Origin: Salinisphaera sp049568105
GTDB lineage: Bacteria; Pseudomonadota; Gammaproteobacteria; Nevskiales; Salinisphaeraceae
Direction: 5' to 3'
DNA: 64,000 nt
Assembly (NCBI RefSeq): GCF_049568105.1
Contig: NZ_CP145335.1
Location: 1,798,001-1,862,000, forward strand
Position numbers and translations under genes: made by a program. Each line of letters begins with the position of its first letter. Positions within the stretch are counted from its first letter, which is position 1. The notes below the pieces were generated by a model. It saw only the letters and a list, made by a program, of their open reading frames with translations. It had not been told where the DNA came from and did not search any database. Below are positions 34,739 to 43,516 of the stretch, piece by piece.

Positions 34739-35129
34739 GTTTTATTTTTAGAGTTCGTCGTAATGCCGCGGTAGCGGATCGATGCCTCTGACCTAGTCAG
34801 CATTCTGACGACGTTCGCGGCGGGCGAATAGGAAAGCTGTTAGGTCAGTAGATTGTGTCGTACCAAGATTTTGTAAAATATTTTTTAAGAATCGATTCTG
34901 GCGCGCTATTCAATTGAGATCTCATACTGCCCGGCGGCGTCCAGTACCACTAGCAACGGGCCCAAGATGGGGAGGATCTTTGGCGAACGGATCTAGCCGG
35001 ATAATCACCGGCTGTTACGTAATTGAAGCCGACAGCGAATGCGCTCGTTGGGCACGTTGCATTACGGATGCCCGGTTTGATCCGAGGGCTGTTTCGAAGA
35101 CCACACAGGTATGCCTTGAGCGGGGTGGC
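34739..35129. other. Interval between the FkbM gene and the iron-sulfur photolyase gene
   Basis: About 390 bases with no supported gene. It contains an A+T-rich stretch with a T-run near 34868-34889 and the palindrome AGAATCGATTCT at 34889-34900. The FkbM promoter, read leftwards, should be here, but no clear -35/-10 pair was found. Confidence 0.4.
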
Positions 35130-36698
35130 TCAAATTCGTTCACCGCCACTGATCTGCTGCCGCAAACCGTCAGCGCGGTCGCGAATTGCAGCTATTAGAT
35201 CCTTGTCGTCGCGTTTTTTCTCTAGGTTCTTGATCTGGAAAACCATGCGGCGATTGCCTTTAAAGCGATCGAGATTACGGTCGAGGAAGTCCCAGTAAAG
35301 CGTTGTTATTGGGCAAGCTTCTGTGCCGGAAGATTGCTTGTGATTAAATCGACAGTTCTTGCAGTAATTACTCATCTTGTTGATGTAATTGCCTGATGCG
35401 CAATAAGGTTTGGTGCCCATCAGGCCGCCGTCGCCGAATTGGCTCATGCCGAGCGTGTTGGGCAGGCTTGCCCAGTCGATGGCATCGAGGTACATCGCCA
35501 TATGCCACTCGTGAAAGCGGTACGGGTGAACGCCGGCGACCAGGGCAAATAGGCCAAGCACCATGAGCCGCTGGATATGGTGGGCGTAGCCGTTATCGAG
35601 CACGTTATGCATGGCATCAGCGATACAGGCCATATCGGTATCCCCATCCCAAAAACTCTGGGGAACCGGCAGCTCGGCGTTGAGCCAATTACGCTCTGCA
35701 TAGTCGGGCATTTCGTGCCAGTAGAGCCCGCGGACATATTCACGCCAGCCAAGAATCTGACGCACATAACCTTCGACGCTGTTCAAAGGCGCATGGCCGT
35801 TGTGGTAAGCGGCAACCGCAGCATCAATGCACGCTCGCGGATCGATCAGGTGTAGATTCAAGGCGGCCGACAGCCGTGAGTGATAAGCAAAGGGCATTTC
35901 AGTCCAGAGAGCATCCTGGTAGTCGCCGAACAGCGCTAGCCGATGGTCGATGAAATCCTTAAGGGCGGTCCGTGCTTCCTCGTGGGTAACGGGCAGATCA
36001 AAACCCTGTGTATGGCCAGGATGGTCTGGGAAGCGAGCTTCGACCATCTCGATCACGTCTCGAGTGATGGTGTCCGGCCGGAACTGCCGAACATGGGGTA
36101 GCTGTCCAGGCCCGTCTCGTCCGAACGCTGCCCGGTTGGACTTGTCGAAATTCCACTGCTCGCCTTCGGGGGCGTCGCCCTCCATGAGCACGCCTTCGGC
36201 ACGGCGCATCCACCGGTAGAAGTGCTCGAGCAAGAGCGAATCGCGCTCGCTCGCCCATTCATCGAATGCTTCAAGGCTGCAATAGAAATGTCGGTCTGGG
36301 CGGACTTGCAGGGTAAGATCGTGTTGCTCGGCACAGTCGGATAGCATTTTCTGCACGCGGTAATCACCGCACTCGGTCATCACCAGCCTTTTAGGCGCGA
36401 GCTCGTTGATCGCCGTACCTAGTACAGAAGCAAAGTCTGAGCCGCTATCGTGGCGTGCGTCAGCTTGTAAGGCGTGATACCAGAGTTTGTAACCGCGATT
36501 TTCTAGGTCGCTCCGGTGGTGACGCATGGCCGAGAAGAAGAGCACGAGGCGTTTCTTGTGGGACCAAACATAAGTAGCCTCGGTATCGTTTTCTGCCATC
36601 CAGACGACGTCGCGCTCTGAGTCGTAATCATCGAGCGCCGACAGGCTACGATCCAGTTGGTCGCCAAGTATGATCACCAGGTTTCTAACGTGAGCCAC
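35130..36698 (-). CDS. Iron-sulfur bacterial cryptochrome/photolyase, (6-4) type
   Basis: A 522-residue member of the prokaryotic FeS-BCP group, whose characterised member PhrB of Agrobacterium repairs (6-4) photoproducts. It begins VRNLVIILGDQLDRSLSAL. The 4Fe-4S ligands of the group can be located: C358 in DTDMACIADAM, then C446, C449 and C462 with the spacing C-x2-C-x12-C. YAHHIQRLMVLG and FGDGGLMGTKPYCASG are further family motifs. I prefer the GTG at 36698, with AAGGAA upstream, to the ATG at 36731. It is divergent from the sirtuin gene. Confidence 0.93.
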   Translation of the reverse strand: MAHVRNLVIILGDQLDRSLSALDDYDSERDVVWMAENDTEATYVWSHKKRLVLFFSAMRHHRSDLENRGYKLWYHALQADARHDSGSDFASVLGTAINELAPKRLVMTECGDYRVQKMLSDCAEQHDLTLQVRPDRHFYCSLEAFDEWASERDSLLLEHFYRWMRRAEGVLMEGDAPEGEQWNFDKSNRAAFGRDGPGQLPHVRQFRPDTITRDVIEMVEARFPDHPGHTQGFDLPVTHEEARTALKDFIDHRLALFGDYQDALWTEMPFAYHSRLSAALNLHLIDPRACIDAAVAAYHNGHAPLNSVEGYVRQILGWREYVRGLYWHEMPDYAERNWLNAELPVPQSFWDGDTDMACIADAMHNVLDNGYAHHIQRLMVLGLFALVAGVHPYRFHEWHMAMYLDAIDWASLPNTLGMSQFGDGGLMGTKPYCASGNYINKMSNYCKNCRFNHKQSSGTEACPITTLYWDFLDRNLDRFKGNRRMVFQIKNLEKKRDDKDLIAAIRDRADGLRQQISGGERI

Positions 36699-36857
36699 AA
36701 TAAATTCCTTGATTATCGTTGTGCTCGACAACTACGGAGCGGGGCCGTCGTTAGATGACGATGCGTTGGCCCATGCCTCAATAGAAAACGACCACCGAGT
36801 ACTTTGTTTAGCGGTAGCGAACGACATGGGTTGATGCGGTCGGGCATACTCTGCCGC

Positions 36858-37661
36858 ATGTCTGAAACGAATGCCGATAGCCCGTCGCTCAAGGCCAGCA
36901 TCGCGCAGGCGGTTACTGCGCTTCGCTCGGCCTCACGCGTGTTGGTTGTGACTGGGGCCGGCATGTCGGCCGACTCCGGCATGCCGACCTACCGAGGGAT
37001 CGGTGGGTTATACGATGATAAGAACACCGCCGATGGTGTATCGATCGAACAGGCGTTATCGGGGCCGATGTTTGCACGCGATCCGGGCCTGACTTGGAAA
37101 TACATTGCGCAAATCGAGTCGGCCTGCCGACATGCGCGCCCGAATGCCGGGCACGAAGCGCTCGTCGCGCTCGCCCAGCGGTTCGATCATTTATGTGTGG
37201 CCACTCAGAATGTCGACGGTTTGCATCGCGTTGCTGGTACGCCGCGGCTAATCGAAATGCATGGCAATATTCATCGGCTATTCTGTATTCAATGCGGGAA
37301 GTCACGTGCCGTAAACGACTACTCCGCGCTTTCCGAGCTGCCACCGTTGTGTAGCCGCTGTAACGCTGTCGAACGTCCGGCTGTAGTGTTATTCGAGGAA
37401 ATGCTGCCCCAGCGCGCTATGACGCAATATCAGCAGGAGCTGTCGAAGGGGTTCGACGCTGTTTTGATGATCGGAACAACGGCCGTATTCGACTATATCG
37501 CGGCGCCGGCTTATACCGCGGCCGCCAATAGTGCCGTTGCTATCGAGGTCAATCCTGCGCAAACGCCTATATCGGAGTTATGCGCTATTAAATGTGAAGG
37601 CAGAGCAGCCGACGTATTGCCCGAGATCGAGCGCCTTCTTTCGGCTCCCGGCAATATCTAG
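36858..37661 (+). CDS. cobB: Sir2 family NAD-dependent protein deacylase
   Basis: Removes acyl groups from lysines with NAD consumption. The 267-residue protein has VVTGAGMSADSGMPTYRG, TQNVDGLHRVAG, the catalytic histidine in MHGNIHRLFC, a four-cysteine zinc site (CIQC and CSRC) and the NAD motif MIGTT. The ATG at 36858 was chosen because it starts MSETN shortly before the catalytic core; an upstream ATG at 36804 would add 18 odd residues. It lies 54 bases upstream of cysC on the same strand. Confidence 0.92.
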   Translation: MSETNADSPSLKASIAQAVTALRSASRVLVVTGAGMSADSGMPTYRGIGGLYDDKNTADGVSIEQALSGPMFARDPGLTWKYIAQIESACRHARPNAGHEALVALAQRFDHLCVATQNVDGLHRVAGTPRLIEMHGNIHRLFCIQCGKSRAVNDYSALSELPPLCSRCNAVERPAVVLFEEMLPQRAMTQYQQELSKGFDAVLMIGTTAVFDYIAAPAYTAAANSAVAIEVNPAQTPISELCAIKCEGRAADVLPEIERLLSAPGNI

Positions 37662-37715
37662 ATCGTCGGCAAAACGCACTTGAACCAAGACCGTCGCAAG
37701 AAAAAAAGGGGTGCT

Positions 37716-38351
37716 ATGAGTAACAACGAGAACGTGGTTTGGCATGAAGGGTCGGTGGATCGAAAGCGCCGGGAGGCGATTAATCGTCATCGTGGGCTGA
37801 CTATCTGGTTTACCGGCTTGTCCGGCTCGGGCAAGTCCACGATTTCGGTGGCGCTCGAGGAGCGTCTGACGAATATGGGCTGTCGGGCTTATCGTTTGGA
37901 TGGTGATAACGTAAGAACCGGCCTGAACCGTGACCTGTCGTTCACTCCCGAAGACCGGATCGAGAACATCCGCCGTATCGGCGAGGTGGCCAAACTCTTT
38001 CGCGATGCGGGAATTATCAATCTCACGGCTTTTATCTCGCCCTATCGACGCGATCGCGAGATGGCGCGTGCGTTGTCTCACGACAACGATTTTGTGGAAG
38101 TGTTCGTCGACGCGCCGCTTGACACCTGTGAACAGCGCGATCCGAAAGGGTTATACAAGAAAGCACGCGCGGGGAGTATCCCGAATTTCACCGGTATCAG
38201 CGCGCCCTATGAGCCGCCAGAGAACCCGGAAGTGCATTTGCATACCGAGCGCGACGACGTTACGAGCTGTGTGGATCAGATCGTCGAGTACCTGATCGTG
38301 AACAGCTATCTCGAGAACTCGCTAGTGGCCGCCGCAGGTCGTCCGGCTTAA
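37716..38351 (+). CDS. cysC: Adenylylsulfate kinase
   Basis: Phosphorylates adenosine 5'-phosphosulfate to PAPS, the sulfate donor for reduction and for sulfotransferases. The 211 residues show WFTGLSGSGKST (31-42), RLDGDNVRTGLNRDLSF, the FISPYRRDREMAR loop and a lid near ARAGSIPNFTGISAPYEPP. AAGGGG lies before the ATG at 37716. No cysD, cysN or cysH is next to it. A standalone cysC beside a polysaccharide locus with a sulfotransferase remnant suggests a role in polymer sulfation, which is an inference. Confidence 0.94.
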   Translation: MSNNENVVWHEGSVDRKRREAINRHRGLTIWFTGLSGSGKSTISVALEERLTNMGCRAYRLDGDNVRTGLNRDLSFTPEDRIENIRRIGEVAKLFRDAGIINLTAFISPYRRDREMARALSHDNDFVEVFVDAPLDTCEQRDPKGLYKKARAGSIPNFTGISAPYEPPENPEVHLHTERDDVTSCVDQIVEYLIVNSYLENSLVAAAGRPA

Positions 38352-38654
38352 AGTCTAGCTTGGCGTGTCGTTAAAGATATCGCGATGCCAGCCGATTAAC
38401 TCGCGTACGTAAAGCTGCCCGATGAAGCTTTCAGGGGATAGCGATACCGATCGGGCGATATCGTAACTATAGCGTGGTTTGGCGAAATGCCTCTTGAATT
38501 CACTAAACTGCTTTCGAATAAGAGAGGCTGTAATGCCCATTAGGCACGACATCAAGTATCAACCCAATCTCGTAACACGCGGCGAAGTTACGACGTTTTC
38601 GTGTTGCTATGCTATGCTCCCGCGCTTCGATTGAAACGGCCCATATCCGTGCGT
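38352..38654. other. Interval before the polysaccharide export genes
   Basis: About 300 bases. A 66-codon minus-strand frame (38355-38555) has no ribosome binding site or known domain. Two overlapping TATGCT hexamers (38608-38618) could be -10 boxes for the following genes, but no matching -35 is evident. Confidence 0.35.
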
Positions 38655-39158
38655 ATGTCTATGATTCGCCTAGGCTGCTGTCTGCTCCTCGTTTCGTTTG
38701 CGACTGCAGGCTGTAGCGCACTGCATCTCGGGAAAAACCCGACTGGGGTATCGACTGCGGATCGGAGTGAGTACTGCGGCACGCCTTCTCAGGCCTCCGA
38801 AGTGCATTATTTCGCAGATGCGAATGACTTCGAGAACTGGGTCGAGTACCGCAATATTTCGGGTTTCGATGCAGACCTGGCGCGCGATGGGGTGTTGATC
38901 GTCGAGATGGGGCAGCGCCCGACCGGGGGTTACAAGCTGATTCTCGATCGCGAGAAAACGAATATCGATAACAACACCCTCAATCTCGTTATGGATTGGC
39001 ATGCACCGCGCCTGGACGCTGCGGTTGGCCAGGCGCTGACGAGCCAGTGCGTCGCACTAAACTTGCCGAAAGGACAGTACCAAACCGTTCGGGTGGTCGA
39101 TCAGCTGGGCAACCTGCGTGGCCGGGTCGACGTGGGAAACGGCGACAACGGCCAGTAA
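38655..39158 (+). CDS. PrcB-domain lipoprotein
   Basis: A 167-residue predicted lipoprotein: signal MIRLGCCLLLVSFATAGC with the lipobox ATAGC. The soluble part ends in a PrcB C-terminal-like domain recognised by VLIVEMGQRPTGGYKLIL. In Treponema PrcB partners the PrcA protease; the function of stand-alone proteins is unknown. It directly precedes wzb (19 bases to the likely start) and may be part of the export operon. Start ATG 38655 was chosen to give a compact signal peptide. Confidence 0.65.
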   Translation: MSMIRLGCCLLLVSFATAGCSALHLGKNPTGVSTADRSEYCGTPSQASEVHYFADANDFENWVEYRNISGFDADLARDGVLIVEMGQRPTGGYKLILDREKTNIDNNTLNLVMDWHAPRLDAAVGQALTSQCVALNLPKGQYQTVRVVDQLGNLRGRVDVGNGDNGQ

Positions 39159-39176
39159 ACCGGATGTGTGATAGCG

Positions 39177-39626
39177 ATGCAGTTCAATAATATTCTTTGC
39201 GTCTGTACCGGTAATATCTGCCGAGGCCCGTTGGCGGAAGCTTACCTGGCGCAGCGGACGCCAAGGGTAGAGGTTGCCCCAGCCGGTACACATGCGCTCA
39301 TCGACGAGCCGGCCGACGACAAAGCGATAGCGGTAGCACGGGCACAGGGGTTGAGCCTGGAGCAGCATCGCGCTCGGCAACTGGAAGAGCGGATCGCCCG
39401 TGAGCAAGATCTGATACTGGTCATGGAAAAGAACCAGCTCGAGTGGGTACGGAATAATCTGCCGTTTGCGCGTGCAACCACATTCCTGCTCAGCCACTGG
39501 CGCGACGGAGACAATGTGGACGATCCCTATCGCCGTGGCCAGTATTATTTCAATACGATCTATGACCGCATCCAGCAATGCCTGGATGAATGGGTCGCCC
39601 GGATCCAGCCTGCACGGCGGGCTTGA
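39177..39626 (+). CDS. wzb: Low molecular weight protein-tyrosine phosphatase (Wzb-like)
   Basis: Dephosphorylates the tyrosine autokinase Wzc and so drives the cycle needed for polysaccharide export. The 149-residue protein has the P-loop CTGNICR (C10 to R16) and the catalytic aspartate in DDPYRRGQ. Most family members continue SP after the arginine; here it is GP. Start ATG 39177 gives the canonical N-terminus; a GTG at 39168 is possible. It lies before wza and wzc. Confidence 0.92.
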   Translation: MQFNNILCVCTGNICRGPLAEAYLAQRTPRVEVAPAGTHALIDEPADDKAIAVARAQGLSLEQHRARQLEERIAREQDLILVMEKNQLEWVRNNLPFARATTFLLSHWRDGDNVDDPYRRGQYYFNTIYDRIQQCLDEWVARIQPARRA

Positions 39627-39756
39627 TGATCAGCTCGGCCAGCAAATGTGCGGAGGCCGAAGTAATGCATCTTGGTGCAGAATGCATGACCAGGGTATGC
39701 GAAAAGAGCAGAGTCACGTCGGCCAGCGCAAGTAAAAAGAATAAAGAGTGGAATTC

Positions 39757-41013
39757 ATGGTGAAGGGTCTGCGGCATACCGGGCATGTTTCGATCGACTG
39801 GGTTTTTGCTCGTCGGGTCGTGCTCTTGTCAATCGCGTTGGTGGCGCTTGCTGCATTGGCCGGTTGTAGCCTGCCCGGGTATAGCACCAACCCGGTACAG
39901 GGGGATAACTGGTACAACTTTGGCAATAACGAGGATGCAACCTATCAGGACGAGCTGAACAAGCAGCCCGTGGATTACGATCCCCGCATCGTCAAGATCA
40001 CCCCGAGCCTGATCCGCTATCAGCAAAAGCAGCGTGCCGAAGAAAAGCTGCCCGCGGCAGAGCGTGCGTTGACCGCGCCTAATGACACCCAGCCCTACCA
40101 CATCGGCTCGGGTGATGTGCTTCGAGTCATCGTCTACGGTCAGCAGGATTTGAATGATCCGGGCGGGAGCAATGGCTCGAGCGAGTCAGCCGGCCAGGTC
40201 GTCAATGCAGACGGCAACATTTACTACCCTTATGCGGGTGAGGTCCATGTCGCTGGTAAAACGCCGACCGAAGTTCGCCGCCAGCTGACCCAGGACCTGA
40301 CCTCCGTCATTCGCGATCCGCAGGTCGATGTACGGGTCATGGAGTATCGAAGCAGACGGGTTTATATTTCCGGTGACATATCCAAGCCATGTACGGTGTC
40401 GTTGACCGATGTAGTCAACACAGTGCTTCAGGCGCTGGATGAATGCGACACCCTGAGCTCGGGAAAATCGGCTAACTCGGCTGCGCCTGCAACCGGCGTG
40501 CAGAACATCGTGCTGATCCGCAACGGAAAGTCGACCTTTCTGGACCTGAATCAGATTTATGCGGCCGGTAATCCGGTACCGCTCAAACCGGGCGATCGCC
40601 TGCTCGTCGACGATAGTGCCAACCGTGTCTTCATGATGGGCGAGTTCAACGAACAGCAGGCGCTATCGTTCTCGACGGGTGGTATGTCGCTTAGCGATGC
40701 GATATCCGATGCCGGCGGCCTCAATCTGGATAGCGCTAACCCGGGCAAGATATACGTCGTGCGCGGATTCATAAGCGACCAGTCTGTAGCAGCCGGTCAT
40801 CTCAAGACCGTCATGCGTCCGGATGTGTACAAGTTGGACATGGGCCATGCGAGCGGGATGCTCTTGGCAAACGAGTTTCAGCTGCGGCCGCGCGACATCG
40901 TTTTTGCGGCTCCGGCAAGCCTGGTCAACTTCAACCGCGCACTGTCCCAGGTCACACCGTCCCTCAATATCATCTTGCAGAGTTTGTTGTTGTATGACCG
41001 TGCGGGTAACTAG
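39757..41013 (+). CDS. wza: Polysaccharide export outer membrane lipoprotein (Wza)
   Basis: Forms the outer membrane channel for the polymer. The 418-residue lipoprotein has a lipobox LAGC (C37), a poly-export domain starting at YHIGSGDVLRVIVYGQQDL, VNADGNIYYPYAGEVHVAGKT, then SLBB-like domains (RRVYISGDISKP, RVFMMGEFNEQQAL). The end LNIILQSLLLYDR is the amphipathic helix typical of Wza. Length is slightly above E. coli Wza (379). Start ATG 39757 was preferred over GTG 39748. Confidence 0.93.
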   Translation: MVKGLRHTGHVSIDWVFARRVVLLSIALVALAALAGCSLPGYSTNPVQGDNWYNFGNNEDATYQDELNKQPVDYDPRIVKITPSLIRYQQKQRAEEKLPAAERALTAPNDTQPYHIGSGDVLRVIVYGQQDLNDPGGSNGSSESAGQVVNADGNIYYPYAGEVHVAGKTPTEVRRQLTQDLTSVIRDPQVDVRVMEYRSRRVYISGDISKPCTVSLTDVVNTVLQALDECDTLSSGKSANSAAPATGVQNIVLIRNGKSTFLDLNQIYAAGNPVPLKPGDRLLVDDSANRVFMMGEFNEQQALSFSTGGMSLSDAISDAGGLNLDSANPGKIYVVRGFISDQSVAAGHLKTVMRPDVYKLDMGHASGMLLANEFQLRPRDIVFAAPASLVNFNRALSQVTPSLNIILQSLLLYDRAGN

Positions 41014-41141
41014 CAGCTAATCTTGTGATAAAGCATGGAATTAAAGGGCGCGTTCAGAGTTTGCGGTTCGTGCTTGAAATTACCTTCTCAACTGTTCCGT
41101 ATTAAGTACGCCTGAGCTGGCGATAGGTCTAGAGCGAATCA

Positions 41142-43343
41142 ATGAGTCAAGCACCTAGTAACGCGGGTGGCGCTGCGCAAAGCGGAGTGGATCACCTTAG
41201 TATGGAACAATTTGATCTCCGTCGTTTGCTTGCGATACTGGCGGCAGGTAAATGGTGGATTGTTGGTTTTACGTTAGCGGGCATTCTGGTTGCGGTCGTG
41301 TATCTATCGATTACACCGTACTCGTATACTGTCGACTCCCTAGTAAAAATTGAAGGTAGCGAAAAATCGCCTCTGAGTGGCCTCGTTAGCCAGAGTAGTC
41401 CTCTTAGTGCACTCGCGGGTCAAAGCGATGCTGCTGAGAGTGAGATCCCAATTATCACTTCAAGGGACGTTCTAGGCCAAACAGTTAAAGAACTAAATCT
41501 TACTAACGAAGCGTCACCTATTCTATGGCCGGTAATAGGTTCTGTGCTTCCTAGCGCTTCGAACCATATCGGCATCGCGCATCTGGAAGTTCCCGATAAA
41601 TTAGTTGGTCAAGCATTTAAACTGGAGGTGACTGCTAATAACGGGTACATCCTTAAAACGCTAACAGGACAAAAAATCCTGCAGGGAAAGCCAGATAGCC
41701 TTGCTTCAGGCCGCACACCGTCTGGCGAGAGAATCACAATTAAGATTCAATCGGTGAATGCGAGCGTGGGTAGCCAATTTAAAATCGTTAAACAACGCTG
41801 GTTATCTGCAGTAAACGGGCTTAAAGGCAAATTGAGCGCCGCTGAAGTGGGGAGTCATTCTGGTATTCTTCAGCTTTCTATGACGGGGCAAGATAAGTAC
41901 CATGTCACGAAGCTATTGAATTCAGTTACGCATAACTATATACAGCAGAACGTCGACGCTAAATCGCAAGACGCAGCCAAAAGTCTTAAGTTTCTTAATT
42001 CGCAACTTCCTAAGGTCAGAAAAAAAGTAAGCAGCGCCGAGAATCGACTCGCTCAGTATCAAGAACAGAACCAACCGGTAGATCTATCTTCCGAGTCTCA
42101 AGCTTTATTGCAGCGTGAGTCGAGCCTTGAAAGCCGCGAATCACAATTAAAGCTAGAAATAGCGCAGCTTACGCAGCAGTACACAGAGCAATATCCCCAA
42201 GTTCAAGCGGACCGTCGTCAGCTATCACAAATTTCAGAACAAAGAAAAGAACTGCAGAAGAAGATTAATAAGCTACCCGGTAGTCAAAAGAAGATTCTGG
42301 GGCTGCAACGCGACGTGAAAGTCAATACTGACCTATTGACCTCTCTACTGAATAGAGCGCAAGAGCTAAAACTGCTTGAAGCTGGAACAATAGGTAATGT
42401 GCGGATAATTGATCCAGCAGTTGTTCCGCTATCCCCCACAGCTCCGAGGCCGAAGCTAGTAGTGTTCGTACTTGCTTTCCTTGGCCTTCTTATAGGTATA
42501 AGTCTTGTTATTCTCCGTGCTGCCCTTAAGCGCGGAATCAGCGATCCCGCAGAGCTCGAATATCGTACCGGCTACTCCGTTTTCGCTGTCGTTCCATTAA
42601 ACCGGCGACGATCTCAGACTGCAAGATGGCGCTCATCGACCGCCCAGCTATCGATTCTCCCGAGGGAAAGCGACAATGAATTTGCTATTGAGGCGCTGCG
42701 TAACCTTCGAACAAATGTATATTTTGCTCAAAAAGAGGCCGAAAGTAACGTCATCTTGATGACCGGCCCCGCGCCAGGGGATAGCAAGTCGTTCGTTAGC
42801 TTGAATTTAGGTTGCTTGCTCGCCGATACGAATCAACGGGTCTTGTTGATCGACGCGGATATGCGTCGTGGTCAAATACATCAAGCTTTAACTCATACAG
42901 GCGACGGAACCGGTCTTTCGGAGCTCTTGTCGTCCAATGCGCCTACCAATCAAGTGATTCAGCGGATCGAGCAAACGAACCTGGATGTCATCACTTCAGG
43001 CGCAGCTCCGTCTAATCCTTCCGAACTATTGATGCAGGGCCGGTTCAAGGAAGTTATGGAAGAGCTGCAGAAAGAGTATGATCTGATAATTATCGATGCG
43101 CCTCCGGTTCTTGCGGTGACGGATGCAAACATCGTCGCTGGTTTCTTGAAGAAGGTGACTACGTTGTTTGTTCTGGATTCCGGTAAACATCCCATGGCGG
43201 AAATCGATGAGGCGATAGTTCGTTTTACTCGACAAGGTAGCGGAATTGCGGGGCTTGTTTTAACTCGTCATCAAGTAAAGCGAGCCTCTGCACCTCACAA
43301 CCGCGGTCATTACCAATATGCTTATTCACGTTCTGGTACTTAA
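41142..43343 (+). CDS. wzc: Polysaccharide co-polymerase and tyrosine autokinase (Wzc)
   Basis: An inner membrane protein of 733 residues that controls polymer length and export. There is a Wzz domain with a first membrane segment (about 38-58), a periplasmic coiled coil (about 285-390), a second membrane segment (about 435-458) and a cytoplasmic BY-kinase domain. The Walker A motif reads GPAPGDSKS (542-550), with Ser in place of the usual Gly before Lys. Walker A' is LLIDADMRRG and Walker B LIIIDAPPVL. The tyrosine cluster is short: Y724, Y726 and Y728. From here the DNA becomes richer in A+T than the preceding genes. Confidence 0.93.
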   Translation: MSQAPSNAGGAAQSGVDHLSMEQFDLRRLLAILAAGKWWIVGFTLAGILVAVVYLSITPYSYTVDSLVKIEGSEKSPLSGLVSQSSPLSALAGQSDAAESEIPIITSRDVLGQTVKELNLTNEASPILWPVIGSVLPSASNHIGIAHLEVPDKLVGQAFKLEVTANNGYILKTLTGQKILQGKPDSLASGRTPSGERITIKIQSVNASVGSQFKIVKQRWLSAVNGLKGKLSAAEVGSHSGILQLSMTGQDKYHVTKLLNSVTHNYIQQNVDAKSQDAAKSLKFLNSQLPKVRKKVSSAENRLAQYQEQNQPVDLSSESQALLQRESSLESRESQLKLEIAQLTQQYTEQYPQVQADRRQLSQISEQRKELQKKINKLPGSQKKILGLQRDVKVNTDLLTSLLNRAQELKLLEAGTIGNVRIIDPAVVPLSPTAPRPKLVVFVLAFLGLLIGISLVILRAALKRGISDPAELEYRTGYSVFAVVPLNRRRSQTARWRSSTAQLSILPRESDNEFAIEALRNLRTNVYFAQKEAESNVILMTGPAPGDSKSFVSLNLGCLLADTNQRVLLIDADMRRGQIHQALTHTGDGTGLSELLSSNAPTNQVIQRIEQTNLDVITSGAAPSNPSELLMQGRFKEVMEELQKEYDLIIIDAPPVLAVTDANIVAGFLKKVTTLFVLDSGKHPMAEIDEAIVRFTRQGSGIAGLVLTRHQVKRASAPHNRGHYQYAYSRSGT

Positions 43344-43516
43344 TGAACAACTACAAGCATGTTTATACGCAGCTGCCGGCTAACTATAAACCCTCGGTGG
43401 CGATAGATTCGGCATCTTTTACATGTATGGTACTAAAGCATGTAAGTTGCGGTTTTAGTTGATGAAGGACTGTACCGCCGTAGCCGTAGATTAGTGATAT
43501 TTCGAGCAATTACATT

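Noticed and set aside
38355..38555. A 66-codon minus-strand frame after cysC
   Set aside because: No Shine-Dalgarno, no domain and no conserved neighbour; it may be chance or a small remnant.
38352..39757. JUMPstart/ops element for RfaH upstream of the export genes
   Set aside because: GGCGGTAG is not found in this interval; occurrences elsewhere lie inside coding sequence.
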